A stretch of DNA of 64,000 nt from assembly GCF_900141935.1 (NCBI RefSeq), contig NZ_FQYX01000003.1, forward strand, positions 1 through 64,000. The letters are read 5' to 3'. Made by a program: the position numbers and the translations under genes. Numbering within the stretch: position 1 is the stretch's first letter; each line of letters begins with the position of its first letter. The notes under the pieces were generated by a model that saw only the letters and a list, made by a program, of their open reading frames with translations, was not told where the DNA came from and did no database searches. Positions 17,892 to 27,064 of the stretch are shown piece after piece. This DNA is from Arenibacter nanhaiticus (GTDB taxonomy: Bacteria; Bacteroidota; Bacteroidia; Flavobacteriales; Flavobacteriaceae).

Positions 17892-17899
17892 TAACTTTG
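17892..17899 (+). promoter_or_regulatory. -7 box (TAnnTTTG) of the 146-residue protein gene
   Basis: TAACTTTG fits the Bacteroidota -7 consensus exactly and lies 20 bp before the ATG at 17920, which fixes that start because the alternative GTG at 17899 would be at or before the transcript start. The -33 element is weak. Confidence 0.6.
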
Positions 17900-17919
17900 T
17901 GTATAGTTTAATCCGAAAA

Positions 17920-18360
17920 ATGATTTTAAATACAACATATCGCGATAAAGGGCACAGACCAATAATCAATGATTTGGTAGGCAAGCCTTTTTCTTTTATC
18001 GAAATTATTCGGCGGAAGGGAATAGGATCGAAGCGATTGGTCATTGAGGAAGTAAGTCCCAACCTTAGGCCCTATATGAATTTGGTTTCCGATATAAACT
18101 ATGCAAATATAGAATTGCGTCCGTATGGCATTCTTATTTTTATCAACAAAGGGTTAAGTAATTATACTTGGGTTGTACCTTATTATCAGCTGGTAATTTA
18201 TAAAATGAATTGCAGCAGTATCCATGCACAAGGGAGGTATGTACATTTTATGGTGAATAAAAATTTTAAAGAGAGTAAATCTTTTTTTAATAAATTATGG
18301 GACGCTAAAATAAACTTCGATATGAAATATAATTTCACTAACAATATGGATGATTTTTAG
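17920..18360 (+). CDS. Conserved flavobacterial protein of unknown function
   Basis: This 146-residue protein begins MILNTTYRDKGHRPIINDL. It has no signal peptide or membrane segment and no domain that I recognise. Hydrophobic/aromatic strands in the middle (ELRPYGILIFINKGLSNYTWVVPYYQLVIYK) suggest a compact alpha/beta or PH-like fold. I believe similar short proteins occur alone in many Flavobacteriaceae genomes. It is monocistronic with its own promoter. The function is unknown. Confidence 0.75.
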   Translation: MILNTTYRDKGHRPIINDLVGKPFSFIEIIRRKGIGSKRLVIEEVSPNLRPYMNLVSDINYANIELRPYGILIFINKGLSNYTWVVPYYQLVIYKMNCSSIHAQGRYVHFMVNKNFKESKSFFNKLWDAKINFDMKYNFTNNMDDF

Positions 18361-18639
18361 TAAGTTATGTTATTCGTTTAAATGTTTTTTTAATAAATTG
18401 TCGGTAAAACTATTGTAATTCAAAAAAAAGTATTATAATGGAAGGTTTATACTTATAGATTAGGGGAAAATATGAACTAAAAGTATGAATTTAATTTGTA
18501 CGGTATTAAAATTGCACCCTAAGAAATAAGTGTAAAAAAGCGATGCTAAAGACTGTTAATATGACGGTCTAAAGAGTTGAAATCGTTTTGTAATATTAAT
18601 AATAATTAAAAAATTTCCGAACAAAAAACTGTTTGAATT
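18361..18639. other. Intergenic, no feature seen
   Basis: AT-rich spacer between two small genes. No hairpin, promoter pair or open frame stood out. Confidence 0.3.
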
Positions 18640-18861
18640 ATGGATATAGTTACTAGGGCTCTCGAGTTTGAGCAAAGAAACAGAAGATCACTAACCACTA
18701 GTGAGCGTATTGAAATTTCCAGAGAGGCAAAGGAGTTAATCTTGGGTCTTAATGAAATTTATAAAAAAGAAAAGGACGCTCAAATCATGGAGATCATGAA
18801 GCGCCTAACTTCAATAAAACAAAAGATAGAGAAGCGTTTAAAAGGGCCATCTACCATTTAA
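18640..18861 (+). CDS. Small helical protein of unknown function
   Basis: This 73-residue, highly charged protein is predicted to be almost entirely helical (ALEFEQRNRRSLTTSERIEI, then repeated Lys/Glu/Ile heptad-like spacing to the end), which suggests a helical pair or coiled coil. It has no Cys, signal or membrane segment. It stands alone, followed about 140 bp later by a strong terminator. It may be a small nucleic-acid- or protein-binding factor, but no family is recognised. Confidence 0.6.
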   Translation: MDIVTRALEFEQRNRRSLTTSERIEISREAKELILGLNEIYKKEKDAQIMEIMKRLTSIKQKIEKRLKGPSTI

Positions 18862-19005
18862 GGAAAATTGGCTATTTCACAATCTTAGGTTAGGACCGTT
18901 CTTAACATCGGCTATTTTTAAATATAATAGCTGTAGGTGGTGTGCTGTTGCTTTTTTACGGTGTTTTGGTCAAATAAAACCTTAAAAAGCTTGATTTTCT
19001 ACATT

Positions 19006-19035
19006 AAAATCCGCCTCCATTTGGAGGCGGATTTT
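19006..19035 (+). terminator. Strong intrinsic terminator
   Basis: A 14-bp perfect stem (19006-19019 with 19022-19035, core CCGCCTCCA/TGGAGGCGG), a 2-nt loop and a T7 run on the plus strand. The flanking A run also makes it usable on the other strand. It closes the 73-residue gene transcript. Confidence 0.9.
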
Positions 19036-19151
19036 TTTATGTTGCTGATTCTTAGGAGTTGATTTTTAAGCGACAAAAAAGCGGTTATTTTTTTGGAAAA
19101 TACTTGGGATATTTTGTGAAAACTTTCCTATGTTTGCAACCTAATAAATTT

Positions 19152-19225
19152 CGGGATGTAGCGCAGCCCGGTAGCGCACACGGCTGGGGGCCGTGGGGTC
19201 GCAGGTTCAAATCCTGTCATCCCGA
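19152..19225 (+). tRNA. tRNA-Pro (anticodon GGG)
   Basis: A 7-bp acceptor stem CGGGATG/CATCCCG (19152-19158 with 19218-19224) with discriminator A19225. The D-arm contains AGCGCAGCCCGGTAGCGC, the anticodon arm is CACGG-CTGGGGG-CCGTG with anticodon GGG, and the T-arm contains GGTTCAAATCC. The 3' CCA is not encoded. Confidence 0.95.
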
Positions 19226-19247
19226 CTGAACAAAATAAAACGATATC

Positions 19248-19281
19248 AAAGCATTGTTAATCAATTGATTTTCAGTGCTTT
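19248..19281 (+). terminator. Possible terminator of tRNA-Pro
   Basis: AAAGCATTG (19248-19256) pairs with CAGTGCTTT (19273-19281) with one mismatch and is followed by AAGTTTTTA. It lies 23 bp after the tRNA. The stem is AT-rich and only moderately convincing. Confidence 0.4.
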
Positions 19282-19450
19282 AAGTTTTTAGTGATATCAT
19301 CTAAAATCATTCAAAACCGTCTAAAATGGTATCTCCAGTGTTTCTTATGGGAATCAAAAAGTAGTGATTTTGTTGTAACTTTAAGTATCTTTTAAAGGCT
19401 GTTTTTCTTCGCCTTTTATAAGCTTTGTGTTTAACTTAAAGACTCGTAAC

Positions 19451-19723
19451 ATGCATGAAATCAATAGATTGTCGATCACTTTCTTCGCTAGAAGATGTAA
19501 AAAGGATCCCGAGAATAAAATAATCTATGCTCGTATCACATGTAATAAAACTAGGAGTGATTTTAGTTTAAACCGTGTCCTATCCGGGAATTTATGGGAT
19601 AATCACCGATTAAGAGGGAAAGGATATTCTAGTTATGTACTATCCCTGAACAAGTATTTAGAGCTCATAGACTGGGAGACCATTGTCATTGGATTACCTA
19701 CTAAATTAGTCCAAAAATTCTAA
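19451..19723 (+). pseudogene. Truncated tyrosine-recombinase (integrase), N-terminal arm-binding domain only
   Basis: The sequence from MHEINRLSITFFARR through IIYARITCNKTRSDFSLNRVLSGNLWDNHRLRGKGYSSYVLSLNKYLELI is the arm-type DNA-binding domain of Bacteroidota phage/ICE integrases. After residue 75 the homology ends and the frame closes with an unrelated tail; the core-binding and catalytic domains are absent. The intact family has about 400 residues. It starts about 225 bp past the 3' end of tRNA-Pro, the usual place for an integrase next to its attachment site, so it is probably the relic of an element once integrated in that tRNA gene. Confidence 0.75.
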
Positions 19724-19750
19724 CTAACTACTCAATTTTAATTCAAGGGC

Positions 19751-20812
19751 TCAAACAATACTTTGTACTACTTCTTTTTTCGCTTCCTTTTTTGAACCGT
19801 CAAAACCTTCCACGCCCCCGACCGTGGTATATTTCATTACATATTTTTTATTTGGATTAATACGTTGGTACGCAAATTGGCACATGACGGCCGCCTCGTG
19901 AAATCCGGAAAGAATCAATTTCAATTTACCTTCATAGGTATTGACATCACCAATTGCATATACCCCAGGAATATTGGTCTGATAATCCTTGGCGTTATTT
20001 ACTTTTATGGCATTCCTCTGTATTTCCAAGCCCCAATTTCCGATAGGGCCTAATTTTGGTGATAATCCAAACAATGGAATAAAATAATCTACATCTAAAA
20101 CAGTTTCACCTTTCGCTTTATCGTTATGTCTGATGGTTACTGCTTCCAATACTTTATTTCCCTCAACGCCCACAACTTCCGCTTCGGTAAACAATCGTAC
20201 CTTGCCCAATTTGGCCAATTCGGATGCCTTTTCTACAGAATCTAATGCCCCCCTAAATTCTTTTCGTCTATGTACCAAAGAAACTTCGGAAGCTACGTCT
20301 GTTAAGAAAATAGCCCAGTCCAGAGCGGAATCGCCCCCTCCGGCAATGACCACTCTTTTATTGCGATATATTTCAGGATCTTTGATCATATAGGCTACTC
20401 CGGCATCTTCAAAATTAGCAATATTGGGAATTAAAGGCTTCCTAGGCTCAAAGGACCCCAAACCCCCAGCAATCACTACAACTGGAGCGTGATGCTTTGT
20501 CTCTTTGTTGGTCGTAACTATAAATGTTCCATCTTCCAGTTTCTCCAAAGTTTCGGCGCGTTCACCCAAGGTAAAACTAGGTTCAAAAGGTTTGATTTGT
20601 TCCAGAAGGTTGCTAACCAAATCCCCAGCCAAAATTTCCGGAAACGCCGGAATATCATAAATAGGTTTCTTAGGGTATATTTCGGAACATTGGCCTCCTG
20701 GCTGTGGCAACGCATCTATCAAATGGCATTTTAACTTTAATAGCCCAGCTTCAAAAACGGTGAAAAGTCCCGTAGGGCCAGCTCCAATAATCAGTATATC
20801 TGTTTTTATCAT
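19751..20812 (-). CDS. Ferredoxin-NADP+ reductase, thioredoxin-reductase type
   Basis: The protein has 353 residues. The N-terminal FAD-binding motif is GAGPTG (11-16) with the PQPGGQCSEIYPKKPIYDIPAFP block, and the second Rossmann motif VIAGGGDSALDW binds NADPH. The C-terminal FAD motif is GVYAIGDV. The CxxC redox pair of thioredoxin reductases is absent, which is the mark of YumC-type ferredoxin-NADP+ reductases. The role is electron transfer between NADPH and ferredoxin or flavodoxin in the cytosol. It stands alone, convergent with the integrase stub. Confidence 0.92.
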   Translation of the reverse strand: MIKTDILIIGAGPTGLFTVFEAGLLKLKCHLIDALPQPGGQCSEIYPKKPIYDIPAFPEILAGDLVSNLLEQIKPFEPSFTLGERAETLEKLEDGTFIVTTNKETKHHAPVVVIAGGLGSFEPRKPLIPNIANFEDAGVAYMIKDPEIYRNKRVVIAGGGDSALDWAIFLTDVASEVSLVHRRKEFRGALDSVEKASELAKLGKVRLFTEAEVVGVEGNKVLEAVTIRHNDKAKGETVLDVDYFIPLFGLSPKLGPIGNWGLEIQRNAIKVNNAKDYQTNIPGVYAIGDVNTYEGKLKLILSGFHEAAVMCQFAYQRINPNKKYVMKYTTVGGVEGFDGSKKEAKKEVVQSIV

Positions 20813-21540
20813 TTTTTATAAAATTTAAACCTTAAGCGTTAGATTGGCTGCTAAATTACAAGAGGCTTGCCCTACACCATACGCATCCCAATATTTTTCA
20901 TTTGTAAGGTTTTTTCGACTAAAACTCAAATCGCCATGTAGGTTTCTCATAAAACAAAGTGAGATTGAAAACCGAATAAGATGGAGAACGGAAAAAATTG
21001 TTTTGCTTCATGGGCTTACATTAATTGTTGGGATTTTTGAACTTGTTTAAACTTACTTAAAAATTCATCAATAATTTTATGCGATGTCCAACTTATGTTT
21101 TGTCCATTTTCTAAATAAAAAGGCTACGTATAAAAGGTCTTCCAAGCGGTTTAGTTCGGATGTATTTACCTTTACGCAAAAATATAACAAGGGACTTGGA
21201 CAGCATTTCTTTTTGTATTTTTATCCAACGCACTCATCGCAATTACAAGGTTTTGAACCTTGCTAAACTATGGTCAAAAATCACCTCAAATCCTCTTTAG
21301 TCATAAATATACCGACTGTATCGATTACTATTTGTAGAATACATTTTCGATTAGGGGCATTATTTAGCCTGTAAAATGCCCCGTAGTCAATTGCGTAGAT
21401 CAAGTTCATATAATCCAAATCTTCATCTACATATTCTATGTCCTAAAAATAAAGACTGCCACATCGTGGGCGAATGAGTGTGTCCTTCCAGTATTAATTT
21501 TATTCCCAATCTTTTTTAAAAACATAGAAAATGGATATCA
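20813..21540. other. Intergenic stretch without a supported gene
   Basis: About 730 bp between the reductase start and the end of the DUF4374 gene. Two plus-strand frames of 60-70 codons lack plausible starts or composition. It should contain the reductase promoter and the terminator of the siderophore operon, but neither is clear. Confidence 0.3.
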
Positions 21541-22821
21541 TTATTCTACAGTAACCTCAATTTTACTAATTGCAGTAATTTTACCTCCTTCTACTTCTAG
21601 CCCTTGAGTTGCTGTTGCATCTGCAACAACAATATTATAGATATAGCTCCCCGTTTTAGTAGTTACACCTACATAAGCAGTTTTGCCATCATCGGACACA
21701 TAATTATTTCTAGCTGTAATATCTATAATATTTTCATATAAAGGCATTCCAGTAACAGCCATATAAGATTTTGTGTATACATTAACAATTGCCAATTCTT
21801 TACCAGAACTCCAAAAACCTTTCTCTGAAACATTTAAAAGGGTAACTAAAAAATTGCCATTGCCCAAATACATATTTGCCGTTATATATTTCCCTCCTGA
21901 TACTTCCTCTATATCAAAAAAATATGTAGAATCAAATTCTGTAGTACCACTTTTTATGCGGGTAATAGCTGAGGGCTTTGTTGAAGAAAACTCACTCTCT
22001 CCTTCTTCATTTATTGTCGTTGCAATTGAAGAAGAAAAAGCATAGGCATCGCCCTTTTCATCAACAGAAAGACCGTTTGTAAAATAACGTCCAATAGCAC
22101 TTGTTCTACTGTCTGTAATTGTTTTTTCATACTTCATTTCCGGATAGGAATAGACAGCTATGTTTGCTTCATCGGGATAGTTGGTTCCATACCTGTCATC
22201 AGATGTACCCTTTATGGTAGCGTATGGTAAATAAACCTTGTTTCCGACCTGGGTAATCCAAGAAAAAAAAGCCATTTCTCCATTATCTTTATCTGCTAAA
22301 TCTTGAACATTTATTTGTCCTTCAGCAACAAACTGTAGTAAATCAGTATCTAAACGATACCAACTTGCTATTGGGTTGTCTAAACTTCTAGCTGTTTTAA
22401 TTAATAAAATATCATTGTCGACCGCCGCGAAGGCCTGTACGGTCTCCGATTGAAAGTCGGATAATTTTTCTAGTTCTCCTTCCGTATTAAGTTCATAGGT
22501 TGTAACAGCACCAGGGTTACCCTGTCCGTATAACAGGCTAAAGAACTTATTGTTATTTTGTACGTAATATCGATAAGTACCGTCTTGTTCTATTCCATTT
22601 CCCACGGTAGATATTTTCCCTTCTTTAAGGTCATCTACTGTCAAAATATAATCTGCCACGCCTTCTGAGGCAGTTGGTGTTGCGGTAATAATGTATTTTG
22701 AACTTGGCGTTTCTTCTCCAATAGGCTCTGTTGGTGTACCAGTTGGATTGTCATCATTGCTACATGATGCCATCAATGAAATAGCTGCAAATAAATTTAA
22801 ATAAAGGTGTGTATTTTTCAT
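21541..22821 (-). CDS. DUF4374 surface lipoprotein, XusB-like siderophore-binding beta-propeller
   Basis: The 426-residue protein has a lipoprotein signal with Cys20 (LMASC) followed by SNDDN, an acidic stretch typical of surface-exported Bacteroidota lipoproteins. The remainder shows the repeated beta-rich pattern of DUF4374 propellers. In Bacteroides thetaiotaomicron the DUF4374 protein XusB binds ferric xenosiderophore at the surface and works with TonB receptor XusA and PepSY protein XusC; the same three gene types are adjacent here. It lies 56 bp downstream of the receptor on the same strand. Ligand specificity cannot be predicted. Confidence 0.85.
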   Translation of the reverse strand: MKNTHLYLNLFAAISLMASCSNDDNPTGTPTEPIGEETPSSKYIITATPTASEGVADYILTVDDLKEGKISTVGNGIEQDGTYRYYVQNNNKFFSLLYGQGNPGAVTTYELNTEGELEKLSDFQSETVQAFAAVDNDILLIKTARSLDNPIASWYRLDTDLLQFVAEGQINVQDLADKDNGEMAFFSWITQVGNKVYLPYATIKGTSDDRYGTNYPDEANIAVYSYPEMKYEKTITDSRTSAIGRYFTNGLSVDEKGDAYAFSSSIATTINEEGESEFSSTKPSAITRIKSGTTEFDSTYFFDIEEVSGGKYITANMYLGNGNFLVTLLNVSEKGFWSSGKELAIVNVYTKSYMAVTGMPLYENIIDITARNNYVSDDGKTAYVGVTTKTGSYIYNIVVADATATQGLEVEGGKITAISKIEVTVE

Positions 22822-22877
22822 AAAAAATATAATTTATTGATTAAAAAATGTACTTGTTTTTAGTATTTGTCTTGTAA

Positions 22878-25253
22878 TTAGAAAAATGTATATTTTATTT
22901 TACCGGTAAAGCTTCGCCCCGGTTTTTGAAGACTAAAATTGTCATAAAGGGTTTTGTTTAGCATGTTTCTGCATTCTAGTGTTACCTGAAGATTTTTGGT
23001 AAATGAATAGGTTAAATTGATGTCATGTGAGATTTGTTCCGGGACATCTAACTTGCTGCTGCCCAAACTTGGCCAATACAAGTAAAAAGCGTGCACATAT
23101 AAGGCATTATACCCGATGCTTAGTTGATGTTCTCTGTTCCAAAGGTTTGGGAATGTATAGCTTACATCAGCATTTCCGTATAAATATGGCATATTTGGGA
23201 TACGGTCTTTATAAACGACACTTACCGTTGTTTGCCCATCTTCATACTTTGTATTATTGCGCAAATTTTGATAGGTCATGTTAGTGCCCATGGATAAACG
23301 GTTGTTAAATTGGTATCTAATTTCCCCTTCAATGCCTAAACTGGTAACACTACCCAAATTATCCATAATTTGCATGGTTTGGTTTGCATCAAGTCTGGGA
23401 CGGATAAAATCTATAGCCTTTCTGAAAAAACCACTTGCATTAAAATTAAACTGATGGTTTTTTTTTGGATACCACCAAAAACTAGTGCCTAAATTATAAT
23501 TGTCACTACTTTCAGGCTTTAAGTCTAAATTGCCACGAAGGTTTATAACATCCCCAAAAAGCTCATCAGATCCTGGTAATCTATAGCTTTTTTCATAGGA
23601 AATCTTCAACTGTAAATTTTCGTTCATAAAATGTGTAACGGCCAAACCATAACCTGTAGATTTAAATTTGTTTGTCTGGTTCCTATAGGCCACGTCGCCA
23701 TAATTCCCTGTTGGGTTATAGGGTTGAGCAAATTTATTTTTCTGACCATATTGTTTTAAGAAAAGAGAGGCGTTCCAATTTTTGTTTTTATAATCATACC
23801 CTAATCCTATAATGTTTTTTTGCGTTTTTTTTGGTTGTTCGTAGGTCTCATTATCGTGGTCTAACTCGTTATGCCCAACTCTATCAAAGGTGTTAAAGGT
23901 ATTGCTCAGTACCACATTGTGATGTTCGCTAATTTTATAGCTCAAATTGGCTGTAGAAACACCTGCATTGTTTTTATAGTTGTAGCGGGAATAGGACCGT
24001 TCCCCACCGGGGGTATCATATTCTTTATAGTCGCCAAACCAATTGTAGCGTCTATTGATCGTATCTATATTTTTTTCTTGACCCAAATTGAGATTTGCAT
24101 TAAACCTAAAATCCAAACCGTTAATGAAAAGATCGTCTTTTTTATACTTTACACTTGGCATGATAATAGTACCTTTTCTATGCCAAGTTCCAAAAACACT
24201 TACTATACGTGCACCAGTCTGTATTTCTCTGTAATTTTGTCCCAATGTAATACCAAATAGCAGTTGATCGGCAAAGCTTTTGTTTACCACGCCCATATTA
24301 AAAAGTACAGATTCGTTGTGGTACGTGTCATGGAAACGTTTTACGGTTTGATCGGGAAAATATTCCCCTGTAGTAAGATCCGCAACATCCACATTCACTT
24401 TATAATTATTGTCGGAATAATTTTGAAAGGCATTTATTTGAGCCGTAAATCCAGATTTGCCAACGTAAATTGCGTTTATAGAAGATCGGTGTGTATTAAA
24501 AGAACCATAGGAATATGAAGCTTCTAAATGATTTTTCTTATAGGTATTTGTGATAATATTAATTGCCCCCCCTAGAGCATCAGAACCTAAACCGATAGGG
24601 ACAACCCCTTTATAAACCTCTATGCGCTCTGCTAGGCTTATGGGAATATTGTTGATCTGAAAGGAAGAACCAAAATTATCCATAGGCACCCCATCAATAA
24701 AAAATCGTATTTGGTTTCCTTTAAACCCATTAAGTGAAAAACTCATTTGTGAGCCCACGCCACCACTTTCTCGTACACGAACTCCTGAGACACGATCTAA
24801 AGCGTGCCCAAGATCTAATGATGTATTGTGTAGTTTTTTAGCGTCTACCACACTTACGTTATAGGCGCGTTCCTTTACTTGTTGAACGACACTCTTTCCC
24901 GTTACAATGACCTCTTCAAGATCAACATTGTTCTCTTCTATGGAAATATTAACTGTATATGAAGAGCCCTTTTTCAAGCTCAGTTTATGTAAAACGGTCG
25001 TATATCCCAAATATGAAACTTGCAATACGTGTTCCCCATAAAACTCCCCAATCAACTCAAATGAACCATCTGCTTCGGTTATTGCACCGGTGTTCGTACT
25101 CTGTAGCAGTACCGTAGCACCAAAAACAGAACTGCCGTCTACCTCTGTAATTAATCCCGATATTTTTGTTTTTAAAGATTGACCTGTTGCCTTTGATGAA
25201 AACAAAAAACAAACAAGAATGAATAACGGAGGAACATATTTTTTTAGGAACAT
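22878..25253 (-). CDS. TonB-dependent siderophore receptor (XusA-like)
   Basis: The 791-residue protein has a signal peptide (ending KATGQ, about residue 25), a CarboxypepD_reg-like domain (about 30-115), a plug (VEEVIVTGKSVVQQVKERAYN through GGAINIITN) and a 22-strand-type barrel ending GKIKYTFF with a terminal aromatic. The size and single plug match siderophore or heme receptors and not SusC. It is first in a two-gene unit with the DUF4374 lipoprotein. The 157-bp upstream gap holds a -7 box, tandem AraC-type sites and a Fur-like palindrome, so expression is probably induced by the siderophore and repressed by iron. Confidence 0.9.
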   Translation of the reverse strand: MFLKKYVPPLFILVCFLFSSKATGQSLKTKISGLITEVDGSSVFGATVLLQSTNTGAITEADGSFELIGEFYGEHVLQVSYLGYTTVLHKLSLKKGSSYTVNISIEENNVDLEEVIVTGKSVVQQVKERAYNVSVVDAKKLHNTSLDLGHALDRVSGVRVRESGGVGSQMSFSLNGFKGNQIRFFIDGVPMDNFGSSFQINNIPISLAERIEVYKGVVPIGLGSDALGGAINIITNTYKKNHLEASYSYGSFNTHRSSINAIYVGKSGFTAQINAFQNYSDNNYKVNVDVADLTTGEYFPDQTVKRFHDTYHNESVLFNMGVVNKSFADQLLFGITLGQNYREIQTGARIVSVFGTWHRKGTIIMPSVKYKKDDLFINGLDFRFNANLNLGQEKNIDTINRRYNWFGDYKEYDTPGGERSYSRYNYKNNAGVSTANLSYKISEHHNVVLSNTFNTFDRVGHNELDHDNETYEQPKKTQKNIIGLGYDYKNKNWNASLFLKQYGQKNKFAQPYNPTGNYGDVAYRNQTNKFKSTGYGLAVTHFMNENLQLKISYEKSYRLPGSDELFGDVINLRGNLDLKPESSDNYNLGTSFWWYPKKNHQFNFNASGFFRKAIDFIRPRLDANQTMQIMDNLGSVTSLGIEGEIRYQFNNRLSMGTNMTYQNLRNNTKYEDGQTTVSVVYKDRIPNMPYLYGNADVSYTFPNLWNREHQLSIGYNALYVHAFYLYWPSLGSSKLDVPEQISHDINLTYSFTKNLQVTLECRNMLNKTLYDNFSLQKPGRSFTGKIKYTFF

Positions 25254-25294
25254 ATTTTATGAATACTTGGTTAGTAGTGAGAAATCTTTTTCTG

Positions 25295-25328
25295 TTCTAA
25301 ATATTTATATTTAGAATTATTCTAAATA
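25295..25328. promoter_or_regulatory. Fur-like palindromic operator before the TonB receptor
   Basis: A perfect palindrome at 25308-25328 has TATTTAGAA, a 3-nt spacer, then TTCTAAATA. A third half-site TTCTAAATA at 25295-25303 forms a second inverted repeat with the first arm. It lies just downstream of the -7 box, where a bound repressor would block transcription. The same motif recurs at 28465 and 28668. Assignment to Fur (or a DtxR-type iron repressor) is inference from the iron-uptake context. Confidence 0.7.
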
Positions 25329-25339
25329 ACATTAAGGTG

Positions 25340-25347
25340 CAAAAGTA
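25340..25347 (-). promoter_or_regulatory. -7 box of the TonB receptor operon
   Basis: The minus-strand TACTTTTG fits TAnnTTTG exactly. It lies 87 bp from the ATG, between the AraC-type sites and the Fur-like operator. No proper -33 is present, as expected for an activator-dependent promoter. Confidence 0.65.
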
Positions 25348-25370
25348 CCTTGAATAGCATTGAAATATTG

Positions 25371-25404
25371 TACGCTAAGCGGATAAAAATGTACGTAAAA
25401 CGGA
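25371..25404 (-). promoter_or_regulatory. Tandem AraC-type binding sites before the TonB receptor
   Basis: Two direct repeats of TACGNNAANCGGA (plus strand, 25371-25383 and 25392-25404) have a 21-bp period, two helical turns, as AraC-family activators require. The nearer copy begins 24 bp beyond the -7 box. The identical motif, period and spacing occur at 28522-28555. The adjacent AraC regulator (28722-29732) is the likely ligand. Confidence 0.75.
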
Positions 25405-25410
25405 TTTTTA

Positions 25411-27060
25411 CTAAGGAACTTGGACTTTCGAGCTTTTTGTTGACTTCAGTCCTTTTTTTCGGGAATTTTCCATCAATTTATTGTTCAGGCGGTTTTTTCT
25501 TAGCTTCATCAAAACAGCAAAAGCAGTTAGAGACAAGGCAACCCAGAATGAATCCACCACAAATATTTGGCTATACCCTTTGGACCATGAAACCCATAGC
25601 CAATTGCCAGTAACAAGACCATTGGTTATAGGAACAAACAGCCCCAATAGCCCACCAAGCAGTAAACTTACCGTATTGGTATACCGATCGTTCCTTTTGA
25701 AGAGAAAGAGGATGATAAAGGCCAACCACCCCCAAAAGAAAACCTTATAGAGGAAAGTCATTCGTGAAGGATCAGTCCCAGTCGTAAAGAGCTTCATTGC
25801 TATAAATGCTATTGCAGTTATAGGATAAAGACTAAGGCAAATGGCCATGTACGCATGTACGAGCCATTTATTAAAGCGTTGCTTTGCTATGGAAACGGAC
25901 TTATTTTTACGTGCCACAAGCCAAATTAAAACTCCTGAAAGGATGACAAAGCAAGTTATAAAACCAAGTATAAGATATACCAGTTTTATACCGTAACCGC
26001 CAAAATCGCCATAGTGTAGCCTTCTTAATAAATTGGGAGCACCTTCTGCGTAAGAAATATTGTTATATGGATCCTTTTGGTTTACCAGCTTACCATCACG
26101 AACACGATAGGTTAAATATCCTGTGCCCAATAATTTTTCGGAATATAAAGGCGATCCCGATACTTTTATATGCATATTGGTATCTCCGTAATTAAAAACC
26201 TGCAATCCGTTCAATTGTAACTCAGGCCAACGAACTAAAATACTATCTACAAACTGGGCGATGTTTGTTTCTTTGTCCAACCTATTTCCGTCAAACTTAT
26301 ATTCCACAGCCTTATCGTATTCCATTGCCTGTTGTAGTTTTTTACCGTCGCCCTCGAACATAATAGCCTCAACGGGTGGTAGCATAATGGTGTACCCTAT
26401 GATAAGATAGGCGCCGGTAAGGGCGAAGACAAATTGATACGGCAAACCTATCATCCCTAGAGCTATATGGGCATCCGTCCAAATAGTTTTCCATTTTGCC
26501 TTTGGCCGGAATACGTAAAATCCTTGAATAATTTTCTTCCAATGGATTATGACTCCCGTAACCACGGCAAAGAGAAAGAAGAATGCCACTAATCCTGCCA
26601 AGAAATACCCAGAGCGCCCAACAAGGTTTAGCTGAGCAAAAAAATGTAAGCGATAAAAAAACTCTCCTAATGAATAGTTGGAGGCATAATCGTTTTTTTG
26701 AAAACTATCCATGTCCAAATAAAAGAAATTACCTCTACGACCTTTGTGGGGCGTATCTTTTATAGTGGAGTCTTTTGATTGTGTCACCGAAGCCCCCACC
26801 CGTCGTTCAAAATAACGATGCGAGAAACTAATATCACGCCCATAGAGGTCTTGCTCTTTGCTCAGTGCTTTTAGCGCGCCATCAAAATCCGCTTGGTTAA
26901 AATAGTCCTTTCTTATGGGCTCGTTTCGTTCCCAAGCATTGATCTCATCACGGAGAAAGGAAATAGAACCCGTAAAGAAAATTACATATAGTGCCGCGCT
27001 AATGATGATACCACTTATGGTGTGTGTATGAAAAATGATATTATAAGTCCGTTGTGCCAT
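25411..27060 (-). CDS. PepSY-associated membrane protein, XusC-like
   Basis: The 549-residue inner-membrane protein has a PepSY_TM architecture. A first segment near 12-35 (IISAALYVIFFTGSISFLRDEI) is followed by a periplasmic PepSY region, paired membrane segments with conserved His (HIALGMIGLPYQ; RLHYGDFGGYGIKLVYLILG), and further C-terminal segments near 400-520. Members in siderophore loci (XusC, FoxB-like) are thought to reduce or strip iron from imported ferrisiderophore at the inner membrane. It ends 18 bp before the AraC-type sites of the receptor promoter and starts 4 bp after the upstream small membrane protein. Confidence 0.88.
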   Translation of the reverse strand: MAQRTYNIIFHTHTISGIIISAALYVIFFTGSISFLRDEINAWERNEPIRKDYFNQADFDGALKALSKEQDLYGRDISFSHRYFERRVGASVTQSKDSTIKDTPHKGRRGNFFYLDMDSFQKNDYASNYSLGEFFYRLHFFAQLNLVGRSGYFLAGLVAFFFLFAVVTGVIIHWKKIIQGFYVFRPKAKWKTIWTDAHIALGMIGLPYQFVFALTGAYLIIGYTIMLPPVEAIMFEGDGKKLQQAMEYDKAVEYKFDGNRLDKETNIAQFVDSILVRWPELQLNGLQVFNYGDTNMHIKVSGSPLYSEKLLGTGYLTYRVRDGKLVNQKDPYNNISYAEGAPNLLRRLHYGDFGGYGIKLVYLILGFITCFVILSGVLIWLVARKNKSVSIAKQRFNKWLVHAYMAICLSLYPITAIAFIAMKLFTTGTDPSRMTFLYKVFFWGWLAFIILFLFKRNDRYTNTVSLLLGGLLGLFVPITNGLVTGNWLWVSWSKGYSQIFVVDSFWVALSLTAFAVLMKLRKNRLNNKLMENSRKKGLKSTKSSKVQVP

Positions 27061-27064
27061 ATTT

